Source of the DNA: Pisolithus tinctorius
Taxonomy: Eukaryota; Basidiomycota; Agaricomycetes; Boletales; Pisolithaceae
Length of the DNA stretch: 64,000 bases
Direction of reading: 5' to 3'
Assembly (NCBI GenBank): GCA_024663395.1
Contig: JANFAH010000006.1
Coordinates: 1,240,001 to 1,304,000, forward strand
Of the stretch, positions 1 through 12,137 are shown piece by piece. The notes beneath the pieces were generated by a model that saw nothing but the letters and a program-made list of their open reading frames with translations, had not been told where the DNA came from and did not search any database. The position numbers and the translations under genes are program-made. Numbering within the stretch: the first letter of the stretch is position 1; each line of letters opens with the position of its first letter.

Positions 1-737
1 ACAAGTCTGCAAAAGCCCTACACTCGTCCCGACGAGCCATAGTTCCTTTTACATCATCATTTACGAGCTCGCACAAGACTCCTCCAGGAGGATGCCCAGT
101 CAGCATGCATAGGTCAACACTACATTCCGTGTGACCCCTACGTACGAAGACGCCTCCATCGCATGCACGCAATGGAACCATGTGACCTGGTCGCGCAAAG
201 TCACTGGCTATGGCACGGTTGTCGACTAGTTTTCGTGCCGTCAAGGAACGGTCACTGGCGGATATGCCAGTGGTTGTACCTGTGAAACGTCACACCCAAG
301 GTAACGTACACAGATCGAGCGAGCAACAAACCATGTTTGTAATCCACCGTGAGGGCATAGGCTGTCCTGTACCGCTCATTGTTATTTGCGACCATCATCG
401 GAATCTCCAGTTCATCGAGACGCTGTTGGGGAAGAGCGACACAAACAAATCCACTTGTTGATATGTCAGACTAGACGAGTTCGATCCTTTCTAAAAGTCC
501 GTACCTTGTATACTTGATGATCCAAGCCATGATTTCTGTAGTACACATGCTCGCAGACATGATGATGTCGCCCTCGTTTTCTCTATCCTCGTCATCCATA
601 ACAATGATTGGTTCGCCCCGTGCAAAGGCTGCCAGGGCGTCCTCTATGGAGTCAAACTCAAAACAAGTCCGAGTGGGCTGGTTTTTAGGTCGAGTGGGAT
701 ACCAGGATCCACGAATGGATCCATTTGTATGTGCCAT
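1..737 (-). CDS. RIB3: 3,4-dihydroxy-2-butanone 4-phosphate synthase (3' end cut by window)
   Basis: Makes the four-carbon unit of riboflavin from ribulose 5-phosphate. Three exons on the minus strand: 737-505, 453-332 and 279 to the window edge, joined by GT-AG introns that keep frame. Visible motifs are the acidic [11 protein letters not shown] block of the active site near residue 48, SGFVCVAL after the first junction, [11 protein letters not shown], and RPGHMVPLR followed by [11 protein letters not shown]. About 210 residues are present; family members run about 20-30 residues further, so the missing C-terminus lies outside the window. Starts at ATG 737, which leaves 168 bases to the divergent phosphate-carrier gene. 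Family assignment is firm from these motifs. Confidence 0.93.
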
Positions 738-905
738 ACTCTAAGTCGAGACGAGAATGGTCCGCCGGGAAAAATGTAAGCGGTCGGCTGTTTGCGGAAC
801 CAAAGAGCCGACACAAATTTTTGGCCAGGTTTTTGCATTTGCCACTCAACGTCTTACCACTAACTCACCGTCTCTCGACGCTCGTTTACCCATAGAGCAC
901 TCGTC

Positions 906-1972
906 ATGTCGCATCTGGCGCCTGTACCCCACGACACTACGTACTACGCCAAATGCATGCTCGGTGGTGTCCTTGCGTGTGGCGTCACCCACGCTGGTAT
1001 TACGCCTCTCGATGTCGCCAAGTGCAACATGCAGGTTAGTAGAATTATTCGAGCCGTCCATTCAGTGTTCCAAGTGCTTCTATTTCAGGTAAACCCCGCA
1101 AAATACACTGGCCTAACGTCTGGCCTTGCTACTCTGCTACGTGAGGAAGGACAGACAGGTATTTGGAAAGGGTTCGGTCCTACGCTCGTCGGTTATTCCC
1201 TCCAGGGAATGTTCAAATATGGTCTCTATGAGGTGTTCAAGGACTTGTACTCCGACCTGGCTGGCGAGGAGAATGCCAAAAAATACAAACCTGCCATCTG
1301 GCTCGCTGGATCCGCGTCGGCGGAAGTCTTTGCCGACATTGCACTCTGTCCTTTCGAGATGACCAAAGTCAAGATCCAGACCAGTCCCAGCGGGACGTTT
1401 CCTACTGGCTTCGGCGCTGCCCTTGCAGAAATGAAGAAAAACAAGGTCGACACTCGCTATCCTTTTGGCTCCCTTGTACCACTTTGGTCACGTCAGGTGA
1501 GTGTCGTTGGTACTCGTCAGTGACAGTCTATCCTGACGTAATTGTGCAGATCCCGTACACGATGGCCAAGTTCTTCTTCTTTGAGAAGATCGTGCAGCTA
1601 TTCTACACGCACGTCTTCACGGAGCCCAAGGAGACTTACTCCAAGTCGACCCAGCTTGGTGTCACGTTCGCCTCTGGCTACCTTGCTGGTGTTGTTTGTG
1701 CAATCGTGTCGCACCCCGCTGATTCCATCGTGTCTCTGATGGGTAAGCCTTCCCACAAGGGCAAGAGCGTTGGCCAGATTGCGTCGGAAACTGGTATGGT
1801 TACGCTTGCTACCAAGGGTCTCGGGACTCGTGTTATCATGATCGGCACGCTGACGGGTGAGTACTGCGTCGAGCGAACGAGATATGTGGCTGATGTATGA
1901 TTAGGCTTCCAATGGTGGATCTACGATACCTTTAAGTCATCCATGGGACTTGGAACTACTGGCGGAAAATAG
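906..1972 (+). CDS. MIR1: Mitochondrial phosphate carrier
   Basis: Mitochondrial carrier family member that imports phosphate into the matrix. Exons 906-1034, 1089-1496, 1550-1856, 1905-1972; stop TAG 1970-1972. The three repeats show the carrier signature in degenerate form: PLDVAKCNMQ in repeat 1, PFEMTKVKIQ in repeat 2 and PADSIVSLMG in repeat 3, the last being typical of phosphate carriers. TYYAKCMLGG near the start and the ending around FQWWIYDTFK also fit the phosphate-carrier group. At about 305 residues it has the usual carrier length with no long presequence. The symbol follows yeast; PIC2 is the possible alternative paralog. Divergent from RIB3. Confidence 0.93.
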
Positions 1973-2117
1973 ATTCCGTATATGTTTTAGACCTACATCT
2001 AGTTACTTATATTTCCGAGATTACCCGTGGCACAATATAGAGTCGGATGATTCCGAGCCGAGGTGGTGTTATTACCCCGCATCAGTGAACTGATCGATAT
2101 TGACTAGTTGACTGGTG

Positions 2118-4059
2118 ATGACGACGAGGACGAGTCAGAGCCAACGGCGACTGTCAGTCCGTCGAGGGTCGGTGAGTGCGCCCGATCCCCTTGGCAAGCA
2201 TGCCACTGTCAACGACGATCCCAATCGATCGACGTGCTCGAAACTGACCATCGTGCGTGTCGTCGATGCAGCCCCAGCGTTGTCCAGCGCACCCGAGCCA
2301 CCGACGTCTCCTGGTCTTCACCATCGTCGCTCTTCCCGTCGGCACGGAAACGCATCGTCGCAGTCAGGAAATGACAGCAGGCTCAGCTTTGCAATCTCGT
2401 CGTTCGCACCGACCTCTCCCACTCAGGTTCATCCACAGAGCCCTTCTTTCACTCCTCAGAACCAATCTGCTAGAGGTGGTTCTAGCCCTTCCTCTTCCCC
2501 ACGCCTCAGACCAAGTTCGCCATCCAATTTCACTCGTCGGCCCTCTACCTCCAGTTTGCCAGCCTTCTCGAGGCCAAACTTGTCCCCAGAACAGCTGGTG
2601 GAACTCGCCCGCCAATCTCATAATCCCCGATTTGTTCCACAAGTATCAAACCCAACCGCTTCCCCCCCGTCGTCAACTCCTAGCGCCCCTCCTCCAGCAA
2701 CCTTCACACCCCTCCCACCTGATGTCTATCTCCCTTTCATCGATAGACCATCGGAAGTAGCTGTCTTACTGTCTACCCCACCGACTGCAAAACTGTTTTC
2801 TCTCCTCGCCCAGACCTTCCCGCAGAGAGGTTCTAAGACCCATGAAGAGAATGTCTTTACCGCTGACCCTTCGGCTTGGAGCTTTGAAACGTTGAAACTC
2901 TGGCTTACCACCATTGACCGTCCTGCAGCAAACGACTCGCTCTGGGTCCGAAACGCCCGCAAGTGCATCCTAGCGCACTCCGAGCTTATATGGGAACGTC
3001 TCAAGGGTGCCCTTGGTGTCCCCCCAGAGCTAGAATTAGAGGAGGACGAGTATAATCAGTTGCACCAAGATACTACATCTGACGTCTTACCTTCTGGTTT
3101 GGAGAGGGAATTTGCCAAGGATGAGGTCGACGTGCCTGACCCTTCGGCATCACCGCATACATGCTTCCAATCAGAGAATGTAATCATAGAACCCATCATT
3201 GCCATTCCGTCTTCCCATCCTTTTGCCCTATCAAACCTATCGAACCCGCCCCTCTTGAGTCTAGGCGGTTCATTGGCACAATCCGCATCTATGACTCAGG
3301 GCGATGGTTTGCAGGATATCGGAGAAGAGGGAGAAGAAGAGGAAAACGTTGACGATCATACACCGCAAGATGACTCCAAAACTGTGGAGCCTGAGGCTCA
3401 GATACATGGGCTCACCATCTTAACCGATCCTGTACCCTCTTCTCCTACGCGTGCATCTTTGGGATTATCCCTTCCTTCTAGCCCTGCCATCGGTTCACCT
3501 GTAGCAGACGGGAATGTCACGGAACCCAGTGGGCTGGAACTTCCTACTTCCCCTCTCCGCTATCGCTCTAGAACGAATTCGCACGGCTCATTTTCGAATT
3601 ACATGAGACCCACTTCGCGGTAAGTACCCCCTTCCCGCAAGTGGTTGGCACTATAACTCTAATGGTCCAGGTCGTCGGTACGCCGCGACGCTGGATATCA
3701 TTCGAGCACTTCCGACTTTGGGGATTGTGACAGCGAACGCGCATATGACCCCGTTGGCGATCGTGTGCCAGGCAACCCTCTCTTTCCAAGTAACTTTGCT
3801 CGTCTCGCGCTAGGTCCAACCTTACGTGCCAAGTACGTCACAACCCCCTTGTCAGGGAGGGAAGCAGTGCCTAATTGACTCTTGTTGTAGTAATCCGTCG
3901 CTGCGATCCTCGCAACCTGCTTCGGCCTGTCCTCGCTTCGCGCGTTGGACACCGGGTGGCCGCCCTCCTAGTTGGATCGAAGGCTGGGACTCTGTCAAAC
4001 ATGAATATGCTGCTACCGTTGCCAGCGGCAGCAGCGTCGGTGTTGGTGGCGGCGAGTAA
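2118..4059 (+). CDS. Orphan Ser/Pro-rich protein, probably basidiomycete-specific
   Basis: Not recognised. Exons 2118-3619, 3671-3832 and 3891-4059, about 610 residues. The first 180 residues are Ser/Pro/Thr-rich and probably disordered. A compact stretch at about residues 200-310 looks folded: it contains PPDVYLPFIDRPSEVAVLL, a conserved-looking WSFETLKLWL and WVRNARKCILAHSELIWERL. After this come acidic runs (EEGEEEEN) and Ser/Pro-rich segments. The C-terminal exon has FPSNFARLALGPTLRANNPSL and PPSWIEGWDSVKHEYAATVASGSS, a tidy ending that supports the last two introns. ATG 2118 is the first in-frame ATG. No membrane span or known catalytic motif seen. It converges with SFH5 downstream. Confidence 0.72.
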
Positions 4060-4278
4060 AGCGTACCTGATGAAAAACTTGACATCTTGATTTGCATCAC
4101 CAAAAACTATACACGCTTTTCGGCATACCATCTGTAAAGAGTATCCACACGTTGATGTATGTAGTACCATTAGAACCTAACAACCAATTCCAACTTATCC
4201 TGTTCCGTGCTAGCACTAATGGAGGACGGAATTCACCAGTACCTGTGATACCAGGCTCCGAATGTTTCACCTTTCAAC

Positions 4279-5683
4279 TCAGAAACCATCTGCACTGCCA
4301 CCGTATCGTTTTGGAAGCTCGTGTTCATCGATGATTGGCAACAGTGCTGTTCCAATGGTTCGTGGACCAGAACCAACAACCGCCATCTTGTCCAATGTGG
4401 CCGACGAAAGCAATGGTTTAAACAACCAGAAAATCCACGTCATGAAGGATGGTACGTTGACGAAGAATTTCCGGGTCTAGGAATATCAATTAGAGGCCAC
4501 GCAGATGACAAGAAAAAATATCAGGTACCAAGAGCTCGGGATAGTGGCCCTGGAAAATACTCGTGGCTTCCGAGGCGGCTCTCTTCGAGTTCTCAGTGCG
4601 ACTAAACAGGCCAACGCCCTCGTAATCTGCACGGATAGTACTTTAGCAGGGCCAAGCGACTATAAATTATCTTTGTACCATGTATCTGGACTGCTTGATC
4701 CACAGTTTCAAAGTCTAACAATGCAATGCTCCGTTCCATGAAAGCAACGCGCCAGCTAAAGCAACGGAGTCAATGGTTCAGTCACTACGTCGGAAGAACG
4801 TACCGCAAAAACCTCTGAATATCGTCGAACACAACGCTTGTATCCTTGATCGCGCCGTAAAGGTTATACCTACCCTCGCCTACTTAAGGAGCTGCCAATT
4901 GACAAATGAAGGGGACATACACAACTGGGTGTCCTTGCTTGTCTTTGCCGTATATCTTGCCAAGTTTGCCGAAAATTTCCTCCGGATATTGTTCCTTCAT
5001 TGCCCCTTCGACATCGAATGATTGTCTCCAACGAAGGGTGGAAATCAACATAGATTTTGCTTCATCTGGATTCAGGTTCCTTTCCAAAATCGATTTATAG
5101 TTAACCGTACGAAGGGAACACGTCACATGGAAAGGAAGAAGTTACCTTGCCCGCAAAAATTTCATGAGAATAACGCTTACTTTCGCGTTCTTGGGCTCGG
5201 TCGGATCGATTGTGACACCCCACAGGATGTATGGAGTAGACGACGCGCCAGGATTGTCTGGAAAAGCTTCTGCGAAAGTCGCAGGCAGCATGGGCTGGAG
5301 GTGGATAGCGCTGTTTGTTAGCTCCTTTCTTCGAGAAAGACATCATATTACCCTAAATTTTCTTAGTGCACTCCATTCTGCACCTGTAAACTTCTTCGTA
5401 AGTGTATTCTGTGGTTCGTCGTCGTTCTCTGGGGCCGCCTTTGCGGCGAGTTCTGCTGGCGGGGGAGAGGCTGCTGCCCCCAGACTTGGCGTTTCTGGTG
5501 TCCCATCATCGCAGTGCTTAGAAGCATCAGCAGAGGGATTCCCGTCTTCCTTTGGCTCTCCGGGGGCAACCCATGGCCCACTACCGGATACTACTCGGCA
5601 GGTGTCAGGCAACTACATAGAACGGACCCACACAGATTCGAGACTTTACCCGAGGCAGAATGGTCATCGGACCCCCTACTCAT
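4279..5683 (-). CDS. SFH5: Phosphatidylinositol transfer protein, CRAL-TRIO (SFH5-like)
   Basis: Sec14-family protein expected to move phosphatidylinositol (and in yeast Sfh5, heme) between membranes. Eight exons: 5683-5650, 5590-5352, 5294-5146, 5079-4921, 4869-4804, 4755-4679, 4626-4529, 4476-4279; all junctions keep frame and give 339 residues. Order: Ala/Pro-rich acidic N-terminus, CRAL-TRIO-N helix part (VILMKFLRARNLNPDEAKS), then the lipid-binding domain with GHPVVYNLYGAIKD, ERSIALLDFETVDQAVQIH, and RKFFVNVPSFMTWIF, ending LPKRYGGSADGF. DYEGVGLFSRTENSKRAAS fits the SFH5 subgroup rather than Sec14 itself. The 34-base first exon is chosen because it gives the only ATG with matching phase. 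Confidence 0.9.
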
Positions 5684-5860
5684 AATGTGACTCTGCTAAG
5701 TTGGATGCGAGCTGCACGATATCAGAATCAAAGTCCAGATCCGAGTGGCTGGGTATCAACGTTAGGGCATACTACAAGTGTTAGCAGCTAGGAGCTACGT
5801 AACGAATCCGAGTCTATCGTGGGACTAATAAAAGTAAATCACGTTGAATAAATACACATT

Positions 5861-7506
5861 CTACGCAGAAACTTGTTCTACCCGCATGGAAGAATACGGG
5901 AGACTGGCCAGGTGAGAGGGCGAGCTATTATAGTCAAATGTCTCCAGTTGAACTGAGGGTGAGTCTACTGAAAGAGGAGGAGATGGATATGGTCCTGTAG
6001 GAGAGGTAACTGTGGCGCGCTTCGAAAATGCGGGAAACAAGTCAGGTGAAGATATGTCGATGTGCAGCCCCCGCGACTGTGAGTAACCATCCTGTAGAAC
6101 GCCAGCAGTATACTGGGCTCTAGCGAGACCAGTTGCAACTGTGGAAGAATTCGTTTCTGCTACTCTCAACCTCGGAGACGATGGCACACTCCCATTCAGT
6201 AGCTTCTCGTCTGCGCGAGTTGACGGCAACACCATGTTGCGTATGGCTTCTACCCTCCTCATCGTCTTCTCTCCCTTCTCCACGTCGCTCTTGGATGCAT
6301 TGTACATCCAGAGTCCAACAAACGTCAAAGCAATGCCAAAACCTTGAATCGGATGGATACTTTGGTTGAACCAAACGATAGCCATACAAATGACCCATAC
6401 TCGTTTGATGAGCGAGGCGATGGAGTAGGTAACCGGGGAGGTGGAAGATAGGATCACGAACGCTATGATATTCTGTGCGAAGTTCACTGAGCCATTCATG
6501 ACGAAGTGACAGACGAGTGAGAACGAGAATGGGTTTGGATGCGAGTTATACTGTGTGCTGAGAAGGCGTGGAAGGTCGGTGAAGCTCCAAATGGGGACCA
6601 TCAAAATGAATGCCATACTCGAGGAGTAAAGTAGCAGATTAAGTTTGTCGAGCTTATCAGGAGTCGTTTGAGATCCGGATGGCATGACCTTCTTGAAAAA
6701 AATATTTTGGCTGACGAAGACGAGAGCAGATCCAAAGGCACAAAACAGACCAGTAGGACTGGAGGCCGAGACGTCAAAGGTGAATGCCAGCATCACACCA
6801 ACTATGAGCGGGAGGAGAGATATGTATGTCTTTATAGAGTACTTGACTCCAAAGAGCATGGCATACGCTCCAACTGTGAAGAGAGGCGACAATGCCTACG
6901 TCTCTCTCAGACCAGATTCAGCTAGTCAACATGTAGGGGGGCACCCACCTTGATGGTATGGACAGTGCTGACAGGTATTCTGGAGATTGCCATGCTAGAG
7001 AACATGTGGCCACCGACCTGGAATGCGCCCATTGGTAGGGTAGTCATCAAAATACTGCGAGTTGGGTACCGTAGTCGGGAGAACTGTATTAGGGGTGACA
7101 TGAACATGAGGCAGTAGGCGGCCACGAAGGCAAACTGAATGATGGTCAACGAAACAGGATAGCGGAATTGGATGAGGATGGCCTTTCCCGTGTTGGAAGA
7201 GAGGGCAGAGGTTGTATACCAGATGACGCACAGAAAAACAAAGCGAGCCGTCTCAAACGGTGTCGACTCTGTGTGGGCTCTGAGGGCTCCGCGGGTGCGC
7301 CGGTTAAACGATGGCAGAAATTGGAAGCTCTGAGAAGCAGCAGGGGTGCGACGTAGGACATATTTCTTGATGTTCGTGAGGATCGCGAGTGTGCTTGAGC
7401 CCTGCCACGGTTTATCTGGGGGATCGTGTCGCCAAGCGTCTCTGATATCCAAGTGCGCATAGTTGTATTCGCCCCGCGCACGACCCAACAAGCCATCCTG
7501 CTGCAT
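5861..7506 (-). CDS. SLY41: Triose-phosphate-translocator family membrane protein (SLY41-like)
   Basis: Drug/metabolite-transporter superfamily, TPT branch, with around ten membrane spans. Exons 7506-6949 and 6895-5861; about 530 residues. The N-terminal 65 residues are cytosolic and basic. FVFLCVIWYTTSALSSNTGK, PVSLTIIQFAFVAAYCLM and FQVGGHMFSSMAISRIPVS are typical of fungal Sly41 relatives; TVHTIKALSPLFTVGAYA spans the splice junction and is the best conserved family block. The last 150 residues after WMYNASKSD are a soluble Ser-rich tail. Yeast Sly41 is linked to ER-Golgi trafficking; the transported compound is unknown. Divergent from the eS4 gene over 191 bases. Confidence 0.88.
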
Positions 7507-7697
7507 CCTTGGCTTGTCCTTGGCTTTTTGTATATGGCAGGTCTTCCATCAGACAACAACTTCTTGGTGTAGCATTTGTCACGTGAGACGATATCACACT
7601 TGCCCTAAACATCCCTTCTGTGCACCTTCGCCGAAGCCACCCAAGCCATCGCCATCAAGCCCGTCGACGACGCCGTTGCTCCCTCAAGACACCGATC

Positions 7698-8815
7698 ATG
7701 GTCAGTCAGATGTTCTTGTCCACGTCCTCCGTACATTTTGGATTCCGAAGAGAAGGGCGTCACACAGAGCAATGGCTGGATGCAGGATGGATACATCGGA
7801 TGGCGTGCCAATGCAACATAACGATCGGAGGTTGTTCAGGCTCGTAGTCTCACACTTTTCGTTCTCTAGGCTCGTGGACCAAAAAAGCATTTGAAGCGCC
7901 TTGCAGCGCCATCCTCATGGATGCTCGACAAACTGAGCGGTACCTACGTGAGCAAATCCTTCCAGTAACCTAGGTCCTAACATCTTGACGCTTCTTCATC
8001 GCTTTCTCTAGGCCCCTCGCCCTTCTCCTGGTCCCCACAAACTCCGTGAATCTCTACCTCTCGTCATTTTCCTTCGCAACAGGTTGAAGTATGCTTTGAC
8101 TGGACGTGAAGTCACCGCAATCGTCATGCAAAGATTGATCAAGGTAGATGGAAAAGTTCGCACCGATTCTACCTACCCCACCGGCTTTATGGGTGAGTCG
8201 GCTTGGCTTAACCTTTTGCGAAATTAATGCGTCGTTAGACACCATTTCCATCGAAAAAACTGGCGAGCACTTCCGTCTGCTCTACGATGTCAAAGGCCGT
8301 TTTACCATCCACCGCATTACTCCCGAGGAGGCATCCTACAAACTTCTGAAGGTCCGCAGAGTTGCCTTGGGTGCAAAAGGGGTCCCTTACATTGTAACTC
8401 ACGATGGTCGGACCATCCGCTATCCCGATCCCGCAATCAAAGTCAACGACACGGTCAAGTTTGACCTTGAGCAGGGAAAAATCACCGACTTCGTGCCTTT
8501 CGAGACCGGTAACATTGTTATGATCACTGGTGGTCGTAACATGGGTCGTGCTGGCGTTATCACCCACCGTGAAAAGCACATCGGCGGCTACGACATCGTC
8601 CACGTGAAGGATTCCCTCGAGCGGACGTTTGCTACTCGGTATGTTTTTGCCCTGTACAGCCCGTTTCACGCTAATTTTTGACCTTCAGCATTTCCAACAT
8701 CTTTGTCATTGGGGAGGGCACAAAGCCATGGGTATCATTGCCTAGGGGCAAGGGCATTAAGCTCACCATTTCCGAAGAGAGAGATCTCCGCAGGAAACGT
8801 GCTGCTGAGCAATAG
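7698..8815 (+). CDS. RPS4: 40S ribosomal protein eS4
   Basis: Small-subunit ribosomal protein. Exons 7698-7700 (only the ATG), 7870-7947, 8012-8192, 8239-8638, 8689-8815. The spliced protein starts [20 protein letters not shown] and runs through the S4 RNA-binding part, the central [19 protein letters not shown] block and the KOW-like [11 protein letters not shown] segment, ending RRKRAAEQ, for about 262 residues, the normal length. A first exon holding a single codon is common in ribosomal protein genes and puts a 169-base first intron next to the promoter. Convergent with PSO2. Confidence 0.95.
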
Positions 8816-8977
8816 ATGTTATGTACTGTACCGTTTCCTCACCTGCAGGCGTATCTTCTCATTTATGCCACCATGTGTATGCCTCAGTGCAAGAAGATTC
8901 GCTCATTCACATGGCAGATATGAATACATTATGATCATCTATCAAATGAAGCACCTCCAAAACTCTCGGATCTAATT

Positions 8978-11652
8978 TCACCAGTAGTCGTCTGTTCTTG
9001 GTTGGATGACATAGGTGCTTCCTCGTTTCTTCTCCGCTGCCCAGCGTTCAATCCATTGTGCCATCTTCACTCTTGTTCCTTTGTGTTCGACGTTCACCGT
9101 GGGTATGATCTTGGCCCAGTCGCAAGAAATTGCGAAACACGTGAGCTCGAGGAAGGAGCTATGTTCGGAGTAGGGAACACCGAACACTTGTACATCGTAC
9201 GATGACTTCTGCGAGGGCCGCAGATCATTGTATGTAAATGAATAGCCTTGACAACGAGAAATGATCGTCTGGATTGCCACACTGGAATTGCTGCCCGGTG
9301 GTGGAGTAAACCTGCGTTCTTGCTTGTAAGAAGGGTGCTGGAGCAAATGCCAACGTACTTACGTCCATCCGGTTGGCCGAAACCCCACCACCCGTGAGAA
9401 TGTGCCTTTAAAACGCTGGACATAGGATTCGAGTTTATCTGAGGCAACCAGACCAAGAGGTAGTAAGTGAACCCCGCCCTCGAGGGGATCAGAAGTAATC
9501 AAGTCATCGAGTTGTTGATCACTTTGACATCGGAGAATAGCCGCCTTGCGCGGATCGCAATAGACCTTGGTCTGAAGGGCTTGCGCAACAGCTAGAGGTT
9601 GGAAATTTTAGTAAGCATCGACTTTATTTCATGCGACTACCTACCCTTGACGATGCGCTCTTTTCCAATGGAGTAGGTCCTGAAAAAACTCATGAGGTAT
9701 TGCAAGCCTGTGAAGGTAAGTGCTCACCCAACAACGACTAGCGTTCTTGCTTGAGGTGACTTTGATTCATTGCTCTCACACCGCGAATTACCATTGATCC
9801 ATGTATATATCACGGAATCCCGTTTCCCACTAGCATCAGCGGGCCCGACGAATTTGCCGGCTGCGATCCTCTTTGCCAGCTCGGCGCAAGCATCGATAAC
9901 CTGTGCTTGAGGAGGGAAAATATACTGGCGTGATAACTAAACAAATACCTCCCCCTTGCAGAACAGCTCCATGACATACCTTGGGATTTAAATACGTGGT
10001 GTCCATATAGATGTGATCTAGGGGCTTTCTCTTGATTGCCGGGTGAGAAACATGTCGTGGCGATGCTCGGAAATCGCCACAATGCAGATACCGAAACATT
10101 TTTGATGAACCCACAAAAGGAGACTTGAATGCACTGTCACCTGCATGAACGGTCTGGGGCCCTTCAAAGAGTAACAAGCAAGAACCCGGACAGTGATTAG
10201 CTTCGATAAGTGTCACTGCAACCCCTCCAGTATCGGGTATCACCGTAGGTGTATCCATCGGTAGTGGGTGCACCCACTTAGGATCGACGGATAGCATATG
10301 TATTACCAAGTTTGCCGTAACCTCTATATCTTGAATGAGAATTACCAGACACCCAGCATGTAAATATAACCTGCCTGAACAATAAACTGGACCGTTCTTC
10401 CAGCTGGATGACAAGCTAGTGTAATGATCAGAATGTGCATGCCTGCAAGTTGCTTTAGTGCGTGGAGAGTTGTCTGAAGTAACGGGATATCGAACGTAAG
10501 AAAGTAAGCCGTGATTCCTGGGATAGCGCCGTATCGGAAAGCGTCCACCGCTATAGGCATACCCTGCAAGACTTTATAGAATGGGGCTCTTCTGCGGCCC
10601 CCTTGTCCAGGAAGCTTAGGGATGTTCTCGGTGGCGTCGACTTCGTTCCATGCTTCAATCTCCTTGCGAGAGGTCATGAGAAGAGAGAACACATCGTGGC
10701 AGCTCCGTTGACTGTCATGCTTGTTAGATACAGAAGACCGAATTTGGTTTACGCTCGATTGTTGGAAAGAATCGTTCAATGGAACAGTCATGTCCAGACA
10801 TTGGTTAACATGGCATTGCAGCTCCTGGAAGTAATGGTCGTTAACTATCACCCCCTCCAATGGTATGGCACCACATACCGGCTCAGACATTCCTGACAAC
10901 TGTTCGCTGCAAATGGGACAGATATTTGATGACTGGATTTCATCAGAATCATCATCAAATTGGAGATCGATTGTTTCATCCAACACAGCCGAGGCAAATT
11001 CATCATCACCAGTATTCCATTCCTCACTTTCAAGTAAGGCTGCCGAACGTTGTGCTTCCTGAGTCTGTAAAGTGGAAGGTTTGATTGTTTGCTTCTCTTG
11101 AGGACCATCCTCAATCAACGCTTCCCGAACGTTCTCATGACACGGTACGTTATTTTCATCTTCAAGAGAGGTCCCGCTCGGCGGAGAACGTAGAAGAGAG
11201 CTCGCAGTACCGAACGTGTAAGGTAAAGACCCTTGGGATTGACAACCCGAATGGGGTGGATCGGGAGCACCGAAGCTAAGGGAAGGAGTCATTAAGTCCT
11301 CGGCCGGAGGATCACACTCTTGTAATAACATAGACGGTTTGCCAAATGTAAGTGTAGAGTTGTGATTCTCCTCGACATGTTCTACCTCGTCAGTCCGCCC
11401 AGAGTGAAAACAGTTTGAGGAAGGTATCGCTGAGTCTTCGACTTTCGATGCGGTCGCTTCATCCTGGGGTTTCCCAGCGTGCGCGGTATTATCTTCGCCG
11501 TCCGAGTCAATAACAATGACTTCGACCGGCTTCTCTGAGTTGGCTGGGGCCGTGTGAAAGGTTCTACCTCTCTTTGCTGGCGCAGAGTGTGAAAAAAAAT
11601 GGAGCAAAGATTTGTGCTGTGGTCCTTCCTTGCGTTTTCTTGTAGTAGCCAT
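8978..11652 (-). CDS. PSO2: DNA interstrand crosslink repair nuclease, SNM1/PSO2 type
   Basis: Metallo-beta-lactamase/beta-CASP 5' exonuclease. Starts at ATG 11652; stop TGA 8980-8978. The first 390 residues are acidic and Ser-rich, with a UBZ-like zinc finger CPICSEQL...HYFQELQCHVNQCLD at about residue 240. The catalytic part begins at GQGGRRRAPFYKVLQGMPIA; the HAHSDH metal motif is built across an intron (exon ends 10496, next begins 10442). IEANHCPGS, YLHCGDFRASP and YMDTTYLNPK are the following family motifs, then LVVVGTYSIGKERIV and a C-terminal VPYSEHSSFLEL. One intron, 10374-10324, starts with GC rather than GT. Several short introns remain between 9950 and 9310. Confidence 0.9.
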
Positions 11653-12137
11653 GTCGTTATAAGAGCGAATTCGATGAACACGATGAGACGAGTTTGAGCG
11701 CCAGATTGCGAAGGTCGCACGGAAGCGGCGATCACTTGCCTCTTTTACACAAACCTCCTTCTCTAATAGTCTCCTTCCACACAGCTGATAACATTCAATT
11801 GCGTAGACGTAAGAGATAACTCGGTAAGAGATCATGTGGTGTAGGCACGCCAAGCGACACACCTAATAGCTCTTCGCATCCTTAGGGCCACCAATAGGGA
11901 CCTCGGTGCTTGGATCACCTCTGATTCTCATTGGCTACTTTTGGCGTTGTAATGGCCTTACACCTTATGTAAAACCATACTGGTCAAATTTGATGACTCG
12001 GCCACCACCGTAACGGTCCCACCCAGGTCTACATGGGTACATGTAGTTTGGCTATCCTCAGTGCGTGTAGATTATTTACCCGCACCACCGTATCCTCGTC
12101 AAGCTAACTACACCAGTTACTCTGCTGCAGAACCACA
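11653..12137. promoter_or_regulatory. Divergent intergenic region PSO2 / aminotransferase
   Basis: A 485-base gap between two divergently read coding regions, so both promoters must lie here. No TATA box at a clear distance from either start and no open frame with family similarity. Short pyrimidine tracts are visible, with nothing I can name. Confidence 0.4.
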